A stretch of 64,000 nt of DNA from Okeania sp. SIO2B3 (GTDB lineage Bacteria > Cyanobacteriota > Cyanobacteriia > Cyanobacteriales > Microcoleaceae), in assembly GCF_010672525.1 (NCBI RefSeq), contig NZ_JAAHGH010000007.1, positions 44,691 through 108,690 of the forward strand, given 5' to 3'. Below are positions 28,840 to 37,018 of this stretch, in pieces (position 1 is the stretch's first letter; each line of letters starts with the position of its first letter). The notes below the pieces were generated by a model. It searched no databases. It saw only the letters and a program-made list of their open reading frames with translations, and had not been told where the DNA came from. The position numbers and the translations under genes were made by a program.

Positions 28840-29486
28840 AAACTGTTTTTTATGAAGAAGAAAGAAGGAAGAAGGAAGAAGAAAAAACCGAATAACTGGA
28901 AAAGTAGATTTGGTCGAAAAGTTGTCTCTACACATCTACAAACCCCAATTGAGTGGATATTATATTTGTAAAAACACTTTTTTTCTATTCCTTATTATAC
29001 CAATTCCCATGCATTAGTGCTATACTTGCGCAATACTTCAGTTATCAACTAATTAGCAGAAACAGAATCATTTTTTTGCTAATCTTAGCTAATTTAATAT
29101 TCATTATTATTATGTTTTTTTCTCCCTGTACGGACACCCTTATGCAACGTCCCTACCCACTCCCCTATTTCCCCTCCTGGGAGGGGGAGGGGCTAGGGGT
29201 AGGTCCCCTGCTCAACAAAATGTAGAAAAGTTTTTGAGAAATGGTATTACCTATTCCCTATTCCCTAAAAGCAATAAATTTTTGGCTTTATTCACGCATT
29301 GAGATGTACCCATAAAAAAATATGGCATTCTTGAATTTTTATGTGATTTGATTCAACAGAGATAAATAGAGGAAAAGGTATCTATCTATAGAAAATTTTC
29401 CTCTGCTATACTCTATGAATCAAATCATGACTCTATTCAAAGATGCCACAAATTTTGTTATAATCACTGAAAATTTTAGTTGATAT
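28840..29486. mobile_element. bufA-bufB spacer carrying a 251-bp element (28997-29247)
   Basis: The element begins ATACCAATTCCCATGCATTA and ends GAGAAATGGTAT, a short imperfect inverted repeat. A sister copy in the opposite orientation is at 36721-36964, sharing CTCCCTGTACGGAC, the CCCCTCCTGGGAGGGG motif and GACCC/GGGTCC blocks. A partial copy is at 26130-26247. The remaining bases, 29250-29486, are AT-rich with no recognised gene. The element separates the precursor gene from its modifying enzyme. Confidence 0.6.
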
Positions 29487-29771
29487 CTATTTAGATTCTG
29501 GAACATAAATTCTTGCACCAACAATTTTCTCGCAAGTACCCTCAGCAACATAAATCCACTCATTAGGATCTGAATCTTTTGCAGCCTTACCTGCACAGTC
29601 ATGGCCATTAGCACCACAATCATTCATACCTTTTTTCACAATACCAGCACATTTTTCCATACCTTCTTTGCCAGCAAGAGCTTCCTGACTATTACCAAAA
29701 GTAGTAAGACCAACAGCTAAGACACCAGTTATTGCACTAGCTACAACTAACTTTTTGTTGATGTTTTTCAT
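29487..29771 (-). CDS. bufA1: Bufferin-type RiPP precursor (DUF2282 family)
   Basis: The 94-residue protein has a signal peptide (KK at 6-7, hydrophobic core 9-24, ALA before Gly34) and a core with four cysteines at 41, 52, 59 and 80 in [19 protein letters not shown] and EGTCEKI. This is the DUF2282 pattern, now known as bufferin precursors, in which a DUF692 enzyme turns core cysteines into copper-binding thiooxazoles. It would be exported and would sequester copper outside the cytoplasm. The ATG at 29771 is preceded by a GGAGAA ribosome site. bufB and bufC follow on the same strand, which supports the call. No BufD-like DoxX protein is seen here. Function in this organism is inferred. Confidence 0.87.
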   Translation of the reverse strand: MKNINKKLVVASAITGVLAVGLTTFGNSQEALAGKEGMEKCAGIVKKGMNDCGANGHDCAGKAAKDSDPNEWIYVAEGTCEKIVGARIYVPESK

Positions 29772-30247
29772 AATATTATTTTCTCCAATTAATTTAGTTC
29801 AACCTTACACTTATAAAGTATTTAGTATCGATATTAAGATAGTCTATGAAAAATCTGAGATTCACCTGAGAAAGTGGTAAAGAGTTAGTGAGTATTTTTT
29901 GCACTAAGGTCTGGTCATTCCTACAGAACTTCAGAACTTAGTTAAACCCTATTCCTCATCAGATAAAATTTGCTTAATTGATAAATAATTATTAGGTAAT
30001 TTATTCTGATTTCTCCTCTACCTTCTATTCAACGACTATTCAAAAGAATGAAATTTTAGATGCTTGTTTTCAGTTAATCAAGTTGATGATATTAATTTAA
30101 CTAATAAAACGAAGGTTTTCCTCAGCAGTTATATTTATGGAAATTCTATTTCATTAATTTATACCAAAAAAGATGGCAGTCATAACATAAGTACAAAACT
30201 ATTAAATAATTTGTGACAACTGATAACTGAAATGACTATCCTAGCTT
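29772..30247. other. Region upstream of bufA; nothing firmly recognised
   Basis: The bases just upstream of 29771 should hold the bufA promoter on the minus strand, but no clear boxes or copper-responsive operator were identified. Around 30080-30215 an open stretch in one plus-strand frame (QVDDINLTNKTKVFLSSYIYG...) lacks a start and may be a gene relic of unknown identity. AACTGATAACTGAAATGAC at 30219 is the end of a dispersed repeat found also at 26355. Confidence 0.35.
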
Positions 30248-31576
30248 CTACTTCTTAGCATGGATATAATCAACAAAGTAAAATTGAGGAATTAACCACA
30301 ATTTTAACCAACCATAAATTCCTATTCCTAAAACTGCTGTAATTACTAAAGGCAAACCTATTTTGATTCGCAAATTATCTGGAAAAATAGCTACTCCAGA
30401 CACAATAATTATGAAATAAGTTAGAAGTAAAATTTGTAATCTTTGTAGATTTTTCAATGCCTGCCGACAACTACTACAATGCTGAGTATGTTGTTGATAA
30501 CGATCCAATAAGAAGGCATGATTATTATTTATTAGATAACTATTGGAATCACTAATTCCGACTTCACTCCAAGGTAATTTACCATCACAATACTTATCAA
30601 ACCAACTCCTAAATTGAATCACTAAACGGTCTGCACTTGTAGGTAACTTATAAGCTGTTTTCCAACTTTCACTTAGTTGCCTTTTTTGCAGTAAATGCTC
30701 TTGCTGGTTTAGTAGAATCATATCTCCATCTATAAGCAAATTTCGAGTTTTAATATGATCCCACCAACGGGGTTTAAACCTGTGAAGTGTTTTGCCAAAA
30801 TTCCTAGCAGATTGAGCAATAATTCTAGATTTACCAGGAGATACTGGTATACAATAAGTAACAAGTGCCACTTTCTTACCACTATCACCAATAGTAGTTG
30901 CATATTCTAACCTACAAGGAGGTTCAAAAGTAATTTTTGTGAAGCCTTTTGAAATAGAAACTTCAACTAAATTAATTGTAGATTGCAGAATCTCCATAGG
31001 TATAGGTCTTGCTTTATCTCTACTACCCAGTACACCATGATGAGCAAAAGGAGCATGACTAGGATCTGCTAAATTTTCGACTAAAATTTCCCAACCATAT
31101 TCCAGATCGCGGACATAAGAAGACCACACAAAACCTTTTTCAGCATCTATTTGTGGTGACAATGGTAGGGGTGTAGTAGCAGCTAGGTCTGCTGTTTTCG
31201 CATCAGGCCAAACCCAGAGTAAATCCTTTTCCTGACGCACTGGTAACGCAGTTACACAGAAATTTTGTTGATTTTTTGCTATAATTTGCTGATTTTCAGC
31301 TTGGGGAATATGAGTACAAATTCCTTGAGCATCAAATTGCCAACCATGATAACTACACATTAAATTACCAGTTTTCTCATCAACACGACCTTCACTTAAT
31401 GGTGCTAAACGGTGAGGACATGAATCTAAAAATACCTGGTAATTCTCAGAATATCTTGGCTTCCAGATGACTAGACGTATTCCCAGCAGAGTTACCGGAA
31501 CAGGTATTTCTGGATCGAGGTCTTCAATGGGAGAAAGAGGATACCAGTGCTGAAAAAAATTAAATTCGGTTTGCAT
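30248..31576 (-). CDS. Rieske [2Fe-2S] oxygenase, pheophorbide a oxygenase/Tic55-like
   Basis: The 442-residue protein carries a Rieske domain with ligands Cys53, His55, Cys74 and His77 (CPHRLAPLSEGRV, CSYHGWQF). A catalytic domain follows with the mononuclear iron motif ENLADPSHAPFAHHG (about 167-181). Near 367-370 is a CSSC pair, and two C-terminal membrane helices (about 383-400 and 405-425) complete the layout. Rieske plus PAO-type catalytic domain, CxxC and C-terminal membrane anchor is the arrangement of chlorophyll-related oxygenases PaO, Tic55 and PTC52. The substrate here is not known; chlorophyll or pheophorbide derivatives are possible. It is probably membrane-bound in thylakoid or plasma membrane. 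It appears monocistronic. Confidence 0.88.
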   Translation of the reverse strand: MQTEFNFFQHWYPLSPIEDLDPEIPVPVTLLGIRLVIWKPRYSENYQVFLDSCPHRLAPLSEGRVDEKTGNLMCSYHGWQFDAQGICTHIPQAENQQIIAKNQQNFCVTALPVRQEKDLLWVWPDAKTADLAATTPLPLSPQIDAEKGFVWSSYVRDLEYGWEILVENLADPSHAPFAHHGVLGSRDKARPIPMEILQSTINLVEVSISKGFTKITFEPPCRLEYATTIGDSGKKVALVTYCIPVSPGKSRIIAQSARNFGKTLHRFKPRWWDHIKTRNLLIDGDMILLNQQEHLLQKRQLSESWKTAYKLPTSADRLVIQFRSWFDKYCDGKLPWSEVGISDSNSYLINNNHAFLLDRYQQHTQHCSSCRQALKNLQRLQILLLTYFIIIVSGVAIFPDNLRIKIGLPLVITAVLGIGIYGWLKLWLIPQFYFVDYIHAKK

Positions 31577-31797
31577 TTTATTTTAGGTAGTAGTTTTTAG
31601 GTCAATTTGTCTCATCTATACCAATTTACTGTAAGGATGTCACAAATAGTCAGCAACTGATGATGTGGAATCATAGGCTGAAATTATTGTAAGCGTCAAT
31701 ACTTTAAGTCTATCAAATTTCACTTCGCCCATTCTGACTTCCATGAAATCATGTTTTTAGAGAGCTTAACGACTTTAACGAGTTAATTTTTATTACT

Positions 31798-32154
31798 TTA
31801 CAAAGACGAGGACTCATCACATTTTACATTCATATGCTTGGCACCCCAATCTCTCATAGAAATCATAATTGGCTCCAGAGTACGACCATAATTTGTCAGG
31901 GAATATTCTACTCGTGGCGGCACTTCAGCATAGACTTTTCGCGCGACAATATTATCTTTTTCCAATTCGCGTAATTGATTAACAAGCATACGCTGCGTAA
32001 CGCCTTGAATTTTTTTCTTCAATTCGCCCAAGCGTAAAACATCATTCTGCAAGAGATTAAAAATAATAACAGGTTTCCACCGCCCACCAATCACCGATAA
32101 AGTGGCTTCGACAGAACACCCATAGGGATGATCGTAATTATTTTTCTGCGTCAT
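31798..32154 (-). CDS. HxlR family winged-helix transcription regulator
   Basis: The 118-residue protein is a single HxlR domain: YGCSVEATLSVIGGRWKPVI, then the recognition region GELKKKIQGVTQRMLVNQLR, the wing EVPPRVEYSLT, and the dimerising end LEPIMISMRDWG. Cys13, just before the first helix, is at the position used for electrophile or oxidant sensing in redox-active HxlR proteins. It is transcribed away from the crotonase gene at 32730 and heads the redox cassette on the other strand, so it probably controls that cassette in response to quinones, aldehydes or similar stress. The regulatory link is inference from position. Confidence 0.9.
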   Translation of the reverse strand: MTQKNNYDHPYGCSVEATLSVIGGRWKPVIIFNLLQNDVLRLGELKKKIQGVTQRMLVNQLRELEKDNIVARKVYAEVPPRVEYSLTNYGRTLEPIMISMRDWGAKHMNVKCDESSSL

Positions 32155-32729
32155 AATTCTCTAAACCTTTCAATAGTTACTTTTAACTCACTATATAAAA
32201 AAAATGTACGTACTTGTCATTATTTGCATTTTTATTATACTTTTAATCATATAACTCATAAACGAAGGCAGAGGGAAGAAGGAACAATTGGTTTTATTTC
32301 GCGGACACTTATGTAGCAATGAGCGCTGGTATATTTACAAATTGCAGGAGGGGCTAAATAGCTAAAATCTTATATTGTCAGCAATTTATTCCCCCAGATG
32401 AGCTGTTGCCAGATGAGCTGTTGCTTGCGCACAGCGCTATAACTGTTCTGCAATTGTTCCTTTGTGAGCTGAAGCTACGCAGTTTCCCAATTATCAAAAT
32501 CATAAGGGTCGCGCAACCCCGCTTTTTAAGGCGCAATATTTTTGGAGCGAAGCTCAAATCCCCTACTTCCCCTCCTGGCTCCCCTCCTGGGAGGGGCGGG
32601 GGTGGGTTAACTTCTGTACGGGCGAATGGCCATTCGCCCCTACTGACTTCTGACTTTTGACTTCGTTATGTATCCCATGAGTAAACTTTTAGATGTTCAA
32701 TTTTTAACAACTTGCAAAAGGAGATAGAT
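32155..32729. promoter_or_regulatory. Divergent control region of the HxlR gene and redox cassette, with repeats
   Basis: Close to the HxlR gene, GTTACTTTTAAC (32175-32186) and GTACGTAC (32206-32213) are short palindromes that could be HxlR operators; this is a guess from symmetry and place. The rest is invaded by repeats: a GAAGGAA run (32270), an element at 32311-32441 related to 24988-25130, two CCCCTCCTGG motifs (32565-32590) and a GGGCGAATGGCCATTCGCCC hairpin (32619-32638). A good ribosome site, AAAAGGAGA, sits at 32716 before the crotonase ATG. Confidence 0.4.
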
Positions 32730-33575
32730 ATGACTTATGACAACTACACTACATTCAAGGCGACAAAAGATGGAGCAATCCTTACTGTTACTTTTGATTA
32801 CCCTCCTGTGAATGTTCAAGGCATTCCTATGCTAGACGATCTAAATCTTTTGGCGGAAAATCTTGAAGGCGATCGCAGCATCAAAGTTGTTGTTTTCCAG
32901 TCTGCCCACCCAGAGATTTTTGTAGCTCATGCCGATACTAATTTCCTCAAAGATATGTCTACAACAGCAGTATCGCGCGACGAGGTAGAACTGCTCTATC
33001 TACAGACAACACTGGAGCGTATTAGTAAACTGCCACAGGCGACTATCGCTAAAATCGAAGGGTTCGCACGGGGTGGCGGCCATGAATTTGCACTAGCTTG
33101 TGATATGCGCTTTGCAGCTCGTGGTAAGGCAAAGTTCATGCAGATGGAAGTTGGTATGGGCATCCTGCCTTGTGGTGGTGGCGCATCACGCATGGCGCGT
33201 CAGGCAGGTTTGGGCCGGGCATTGGAAATTATTTTAAGTGCCCGTGATTTTGATGCGGACGAAGCAGAAGCCTATGGCACTATTAATAAAGCTCTCGATG
33301 CGGATAAAATTGGTGCTTATGTTGATGAGTTAGCAAAACGCATTGCCCATTTCCCCGCTGATTCGATTAATGCTTGTAAGCAGGCAGTCTATGCTTCAAT
33401 TGATAAACCAATCGAAGAAGCGCTAAAGGAAGAAGCTTACTGGCTCTATCAGGCAACAAGCAAAACACCAGCAATTAAGCGTTTCCAAATCGCAGATGAC
33501 ACAAGCCTTCAAAATGATATAGAGAACCAGCGTAACTGGGAGCAAGGAGTTATTGCTATTCAGGAAATCGAATAA
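32730..33575 (+). CDS. Enoyl-CoA hydratase/isomerase (crotonase) family protein
   Basis: The 281-residue protein has the crotonase fold: FDYPPVNVQGIPMLDDL near the N-terminus, the oxyanion-hole region PEIFVAHADTNFL, then KIEGFARGGGHEFALACDMRFAA and EVGMGILPCGGGASRMARQ. The family binds acyl-CoA thioesters and adds water, isomerises or cleaves them. The exact reaction is not clear, because the usual hydratase glutamate pair is not fully kept. The ATG at 32730 is chosen over an in-frame TTG six codons earlier because AAAAGGAGA lies six bases before it. It is the first gene of the forward cassette and divergent from HxlR. Its base composition is richer in G+C than flanking DNA. Confidence 0.85.
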   Translation: MTYDNYTTFKATKDGAILTVTFDYPPVNVQGIPMLDDLNLLAENLEGDRSIKVVVFQSAHPEIFVAHADTNFLKDMSTTAVSRDEVELLYLQTTLERISKLPQATIAKIEGFARGGGHEFALACDMRFAARGKAKFMQMEVGMGILPCGGGASRMARQAGLGRALEIILSARDFDADEAEAYGTINKALDADKIGAYVDELAKRIAHFPADSINACKQAVYASIDKPIEEALKEEAYWLYQATSKTPAIKRFQIADDTSLQNDIENQRNWEQGVIAIQEIE

Positions 33576-33607
33576 TGAGCATAAACTCGAAAACAAAGGA
33601 GAAACTG

Positions 33608-33983
33608 ATGTTTGAGAATATAGGATGGATAGTCGAAGCAAAAATCAAAGATGGTCATTTCAGTTATCAGTTATCAGTTATCAGTTATCAGTTATCAGTA
33701 CCTCCAGCTTTAGTCGGAGGCTTGAAATACTGAAAAAGAAGGTACGTTAAACTATCAATATTACGTTTCTGATAACGGCGATGTTTTAGTCTACGAACGT
33801 TTCAACGATATTGAAGCCGCACATATTCATGTGGACACATGGGACCGCCATGCAGAGCGTTGGGTTGCGGCAGCAGAACCTACACGCATGGTACATCTGG
33901 GTGACCTACCGGAGAGCTTACGAGAACGTCACGCTGCTCTAAATCCACTTTTGCTCAAACCTTTTGGTGGTTTTGCGAAATAA
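33608..33983 (+). pseudogene. ABM-domain (quinol) monooxygenase broken by inserted repeats
   Basis: A ribosome site AAAGGAGA precedes the ATG at 33608, which reads MFENIGWIVEAKIKDGHF, a normal start for small antibiotic-biosynthesis-monooxygenase proteins. At about 33657 the gene runs into TTATCAG heptamers and a dispersed-repeat piece. From about 33731, in another frame, it resumes with TEKEGTLNYQYYVSDNG, YERFNDIEAAHIHVDTW and an intact end, FGGFAK then TAA at 33981. The two halves are offset by one base, and about a dozen original codons appear lost. ABM monomers are about 100 residues and oxidise quinols or aromatics without cofactors. Its place between the crotonase and LLM genes shows that the cassette once had this activity. 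Confidence 0.75.
33657..33731. repeat. TTATCAG heptamers and dispersed-repeat fragment inside the ABM gene
   Basis: CATTTCAG is followed by about five TTATCAG units, then TACCTCCAGCTTTAGTCGG and AGGCTTGAAATA. In reverse complement this matches TTCAAGCCTCC...GAGGTACTGATAACTGATAACTGAAATGAC at 26326-26375 and the copy at 59338-59393. It is therefore a small mobile repeat that landed in a gene. Confidence 0.75.
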
Positions 33984-34021
33984 GGCTAATGGCCAAAAGG
34001 CTATACTGACTGGAATTTAAA

Positions 34022-34990
34022 ATGCTTGAGAAAACAAACAAGTTAGGATTTCAATCCATTAACAAGGGATACAATTCAGTATTTCGTTTGGGACGGCTGA
34101 GTGTTGGATTAGTGGTACCAATCGAGAATTACTCATCAGGGGCGGTGCCTTCCATGGTTCAACACATAGAACACATTCAATTGGCAGAAGAACTTGGATT
34201 TTCTGCTGTTTGGTTGCGTGATGTACCATTTAATGTGCCATCTTTTGGTGACGCTGGTCAAATCTATGACCCTTTTGTCTATTTAGGTTTGCTCGCTGGT
34301 CAAACTGAGCGAATTGCACTTGGTGTTGCTAGTATTATTTTACCATTGAGGCATCCAGCTCACGTTGCCAAAGCCGCTGCTAGCGCTGATGTATTGTCAG
34401 GTGGAAGACTCATTTTAGGCATTGCCTCTGGCGATCGACCACAAGAGTATCCAGCACTAAACTTACCTTTTGCCGATCGCGGAAAACGATTTCGTGAAAG
34501 CTATGACTATATTAGGTTCATGGGCGATAATGCACCTAGTTTTGAGAACACCTATGGTGGCACGAATGGCTCTATAGATATGTTGCCCAAGCCTAGTTCA
34601 AGAAAACTGCCACTGCTTATTACAGGAAATAGTCAGCAAAGCCATGAATGGATTGCACAAAATGGAGATGGCTGGATGCTCTATCCCCGTAATGCTGCAT
34701 TGCAGGCACAAATAATCAAAGATTGGCAAAAGCTAGTTCGGAAAGTAGGAAGGTCTGCCCAACCCATTATGGAACCACTTTATATTGATTTGGTCGAATC
34801 ACCTAATACCCCTCCCCAACCTATCCACTTAGGATTTCGCCTGGGAGTCAACTATCTTCGAGATTATTTGAAATCACGGGAAGATATCGGTGTAAATCAT
34901 GTTGCACTGAACCTGCGCTTTAATAGAGCTGATATTGATACAACACTAAAACGTTTAGCATATGAGATCCTGCCAGAATTCAATGGATAA
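34022..34990 (+). CDS. LLM-class flavin-dependent oxidoreductase (luciferase-like)
   Basis: This 322-residue TIM-barrel protein is of the bacterial luciferase-like family, which uses reduced FMN or F420 for oxygenation or reduction. Diagnostic blocks are GRLSVGLVVPIENYSSG, RDVPFNVPSFGDAGQI, ALGVASIILPLRHPAH and SGGRLILGIASGDRP. Together these resemble the BA3436-type luciferase-like subfamily. FMN is more likely than F420, but this is inference. The ATG at 34022 gives a plausible N-terminus, with a weak ribosome site. It is followed by the SDR gene after 13 bases, so the two are almost certainly co-transcribed. Confidence 0.9.
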   Translation: MLEKTNKLGFQSINKGYNSVFRLGRLSVGLVVPIENYSSGAVPSMVQHIEHIQLAEELGFSAVWLRDVPFNVPSFGDAGQIYDPFVYLGLLAGQTERIALGVASIILPLRHPAHVAKAAASADVLSGGRLILGIASGDRPQEYPALNLPFADRGKRFRESYDYIRFMGDNAPSFENTYGGTNGSIDMLPKPSSRKLPLLITGNSQQSHEWIAQNGDGWMLYPRNAALQAQIIKDWQKLVRKVGRSAQPIMEPLYIDLVESPNTPPQPIHLGFRLGVNYLRDYLKSREDIGVNHVALNLRFNRADIDTTLKRLAYEILPEFNG

Positions 34991-35003
34991 AGGAGACAAA
35001 GCC

Positions 35004-35801
35004 ATGCAAAAAACTATTTTAATTACTGGCTCTACCGATGGTATTGGACTGGAAACAGCGAAGATGCTGACTTCACTGGGGCACCATGTGTTATTGCATG
35101 GTCGTAATCCAAAAAAGCTCGAACAAGTGCAAAAAACGCTTCTTGAACTCAAAGGTAGCGGACGTATTGAAATCTATGTGGCCGATCTGTCGATTATGGA
35201 TAATGTCGAGGTGCTAGCGAAAACTGTGGCAGAAAAGCACTCTAAGCTTGATGTGCTAATCAATAATGCAGGTGTCTATAATGCGTCCGAGCCGATCACC
35301 CAGGATGGACTTGATGTACGCTTTGCTGTCAATACCATCGCTCCTTATTTGCTTACACAAAAGCTATTACCACTGCTCGGTACTTCAGGAAGGGTGATTA
35401 ATCTTTCCTCCGCTGCTCAATCAACCGTTCAAGCAGAAGCACTGGCTGGACGAGTCAAGTTGTCCGACGGAGCAGCCTATGCACAAAGCAAACTAGCGCT
35501 TACAATGTGGTCGCGCAGTCTAGCAGTTTCCCTTGAGGGTAACGGTCCTATGATCGTCGCAATTAACCCTGGATCGATGCTTGGCAGCAAAATGGTAAAG
35601 CAGGCATTTGGAGTAGCTGGTGGCGATATCCGCATCGGAGCAGAAATACTGACTCGTGCAGCACTAACGGATGAGTTCAAAACTGCTTCAGGCAAGTATT
35701 TCGACAACGATTTAGGTCAGTTTGTCTCTCCCCATCCCGATGTACTTAATACACGGAAATGCCAAGATATTGTACGTGTTATTGAGATGGTTTTAGCTTA
35801 A
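35004..35801 (+). CDS. Short-chain dehydrogenase/reductase
   Basis: The 265-residue SDR has the NAD(P)-binding motif TGSTDGIG at 8-15, NNAG near 87, the catalytic serine in INLSSAAQ and the Tyr-x3-Lys pair YAQSK (Tyr159, Lys163). The ATG at 35004 is preferred because GGAGA lies seven bases upstream; the frame also extends backwards into the LLM gene, which I regard as chance. The length and motifs fit a classical reductase, possibly retinol-dehydrogenase-like, but the substrate is unknown. The 13-base gap to the LLM gene indicates one operon. The gene is noticeably richer in G+C than the genes outside the cassette. Confidence 0.9.
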   Translation: MQKTILITGSTDGIGLETAKMLTSLGHHVLLHGRNPKKLEQVQKTLLELKGSGRIEIYVADLSIMDNVEVLAKTVAEKHSKLDVLINNAGVYNASEPITQDGLDVRFAVNTIAPYLLTQKLLPLLGTSGRVINLSSAAQSTVQAEALAGRVKLSDGAAYAQSKLALTMWSRSLAVSLEGNGPMIVAINPGSMLGSKMVKQAFGVAGGDIRIGAEILTRAALTDEFKTASGKYFDNDLGQFVSPHPDVLNTRKCQDIVRVIEMVLA

Positions 35802-35845
35802 ACTTTAGTAGTACATTAAATAAGTGATTACCAAAAATTTTCCCC

Positions 35846-36709
35846 ATGAAGAATATAAGAAGGTTTTTATTACTCGCACTTGCACTCTTCGTAACCGCTT
35901 TGGGTTGCGCGCAGGTAACATCCCAAAGCATCGAGCCGGAATTAGTAGCCAAGCCAACCTCTGAGGTCGTCTTGAGGTCCGAAGTCGAGTGGGGACCCCT
36001 CAACCCCGCCCGTGGCGACCAAAGCCCGAGGGCTGGTACTCTTTGGGGCGATCGCACTGGCTCCGGGCCGTCAGGCTTCCTCGTTCAGTTTGTGGACGGC
36101 TTCTCGTCCCCACCTCACATTCACAATATCACCTACCGTGGAGTGGCTATTAGTGGCACAGTTCACAACGATGACCCGAATGCGGAGAAGATGTGGCTGC
36201 CGACGGGTTCTTTCTGGACGCAGCCAGCCGGAGGTGTACACATTACTGCTGCCGAGGGTAGCAACAACCTGGCATACATAGAGATCGATGAAGGGCCGTA
36301 TCTTGTCCTTCCCACTGAGGAGGCGTTTCCTAGCGATGATAAGCCGATTAACGTGGACCCATCGAACATTGTTTGGATTGACCAGCCCGGAATGCCAGCC
36401 TCTGCCAATGGACCAAAGGTAGCTTTTCTTTGGGGCAACCCGCAGGACAATCAATTATACGGGAGTTTTGTCAAGCTACCGGCTGGATTTACTGGTAAGA
36501 TACTTAGCCACGGCTCGACATTCCACGCTGTGGTAATCCAAGGTCAACCACAGTACCAAGTGACGAGTGAGACCGATCTCAAGACCTTAGTGCCGGGCAG
36601 TTATTTCAGCTTGAAGGAAGAGTCGGTGCATCAAGTCTCGTCTAAAGCAACAGAGGAGAGCATCATCTATGTACGCACTAATGGTAAGTTTGATGTTATT
36701 CCTGCGTAG
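35846..36709 (+). CDS. DUF4437 cupin-like exported protein
   Basis: The 287-residue protein has a signal peptide ([20 protein letters not shown]) with a cysteine directly after, CAQ, so it may be a lipoprotein, although ALGC is a weak lipobox. The mature part has two cupin-like halves: [19 protein letters not shown] (about 88-106) and [19 protein letters not shown] (about 212-230), each with His residues that could bind metal. This matches the DUF4437 family, whose role is unknown. Its base composition is clearly G+C-richer than most of the window, with codons such as CTG, GCC and CCG, suggesting acquisition. It is 44 bases after the SDR gene and likely belongs to the same transcript. Confidence 0.82.
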   Translation: MKNIRRFLLLALALFVTALGCAQVTSQSIEPELVAKPTSEVVLRSEVEWGPLNPARGDQSPRAGTLWGDRTGSGPSGFLVQFVDGFSSPPHIHNITYRGVAISGTVHNDDPNAEKMWLPTGSFWTQPAGGVHITAAEGSNNLAYIEIDEGPYLVLPTEEAFPSDDKPINVDPSNIVWIDQPGMPASANGPKVAFLWGNPQDNQLYGSFVKLPAGFTGKILSHGSTFHAVVIQGQPQYQVTSETDLKTLVPGSYFSLKEESVHQVSSKATEESIIYVRTNGKFDVIPA

Positions 36710-36720
36710 CCCAAGAAGTA

Positions 36721-36964
36721 ATACCATTTCTCCAAAACTTTTCTACCTTTTATTGAGCAGGGGACCCACCCCTAACCCCTCCCAGGAGGGGAAATAGGGT
36801 AGTAGGTAGGGACGTTGTATGCAAAGTCCGTACAGGGAGAAGCAAACATCAGAGTAATTAACATTAACTTAGCTAAAATTAGCAAAAAAGTGATTTTGCT
36901 TGTACCGATTAGTTGACAACTGAAGTATTGCCCAAGTATAGCGCTAATGTATGGGAATTAGTAT
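36721..36964. mobile_element. MITE-like element between the cupin and dehydrogenase genes
   Basis: It starts ATACCATTTCTCC 11 bases after the cupin stop and ends GGGAATTAGTAT. It is a close sister, in opposite orientation, of the element at 28997-29247 between bufA and bufB. It holds the motif CCCCTCCCAGGAGGGG and ACTGAAGTATTGC. Its right end lies about 55 bases before the next gene's start and may have displaced or supplied promoter sequence. Confidence 0.6.
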
Positions 36965-37018
36965 CATCTCGGCCGTTCCTAATAACCTAATAATATTTAA
37001 AATTTGGAGGTAAAATCG

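Noticed and set aside
36071-36454. Minus-strand frames of 95-127 codons over the DUF4437 gene
   Set aside because: Expected shadows of a G+C-rich gene; the forward frame has a signal peptide and cupin motifs.
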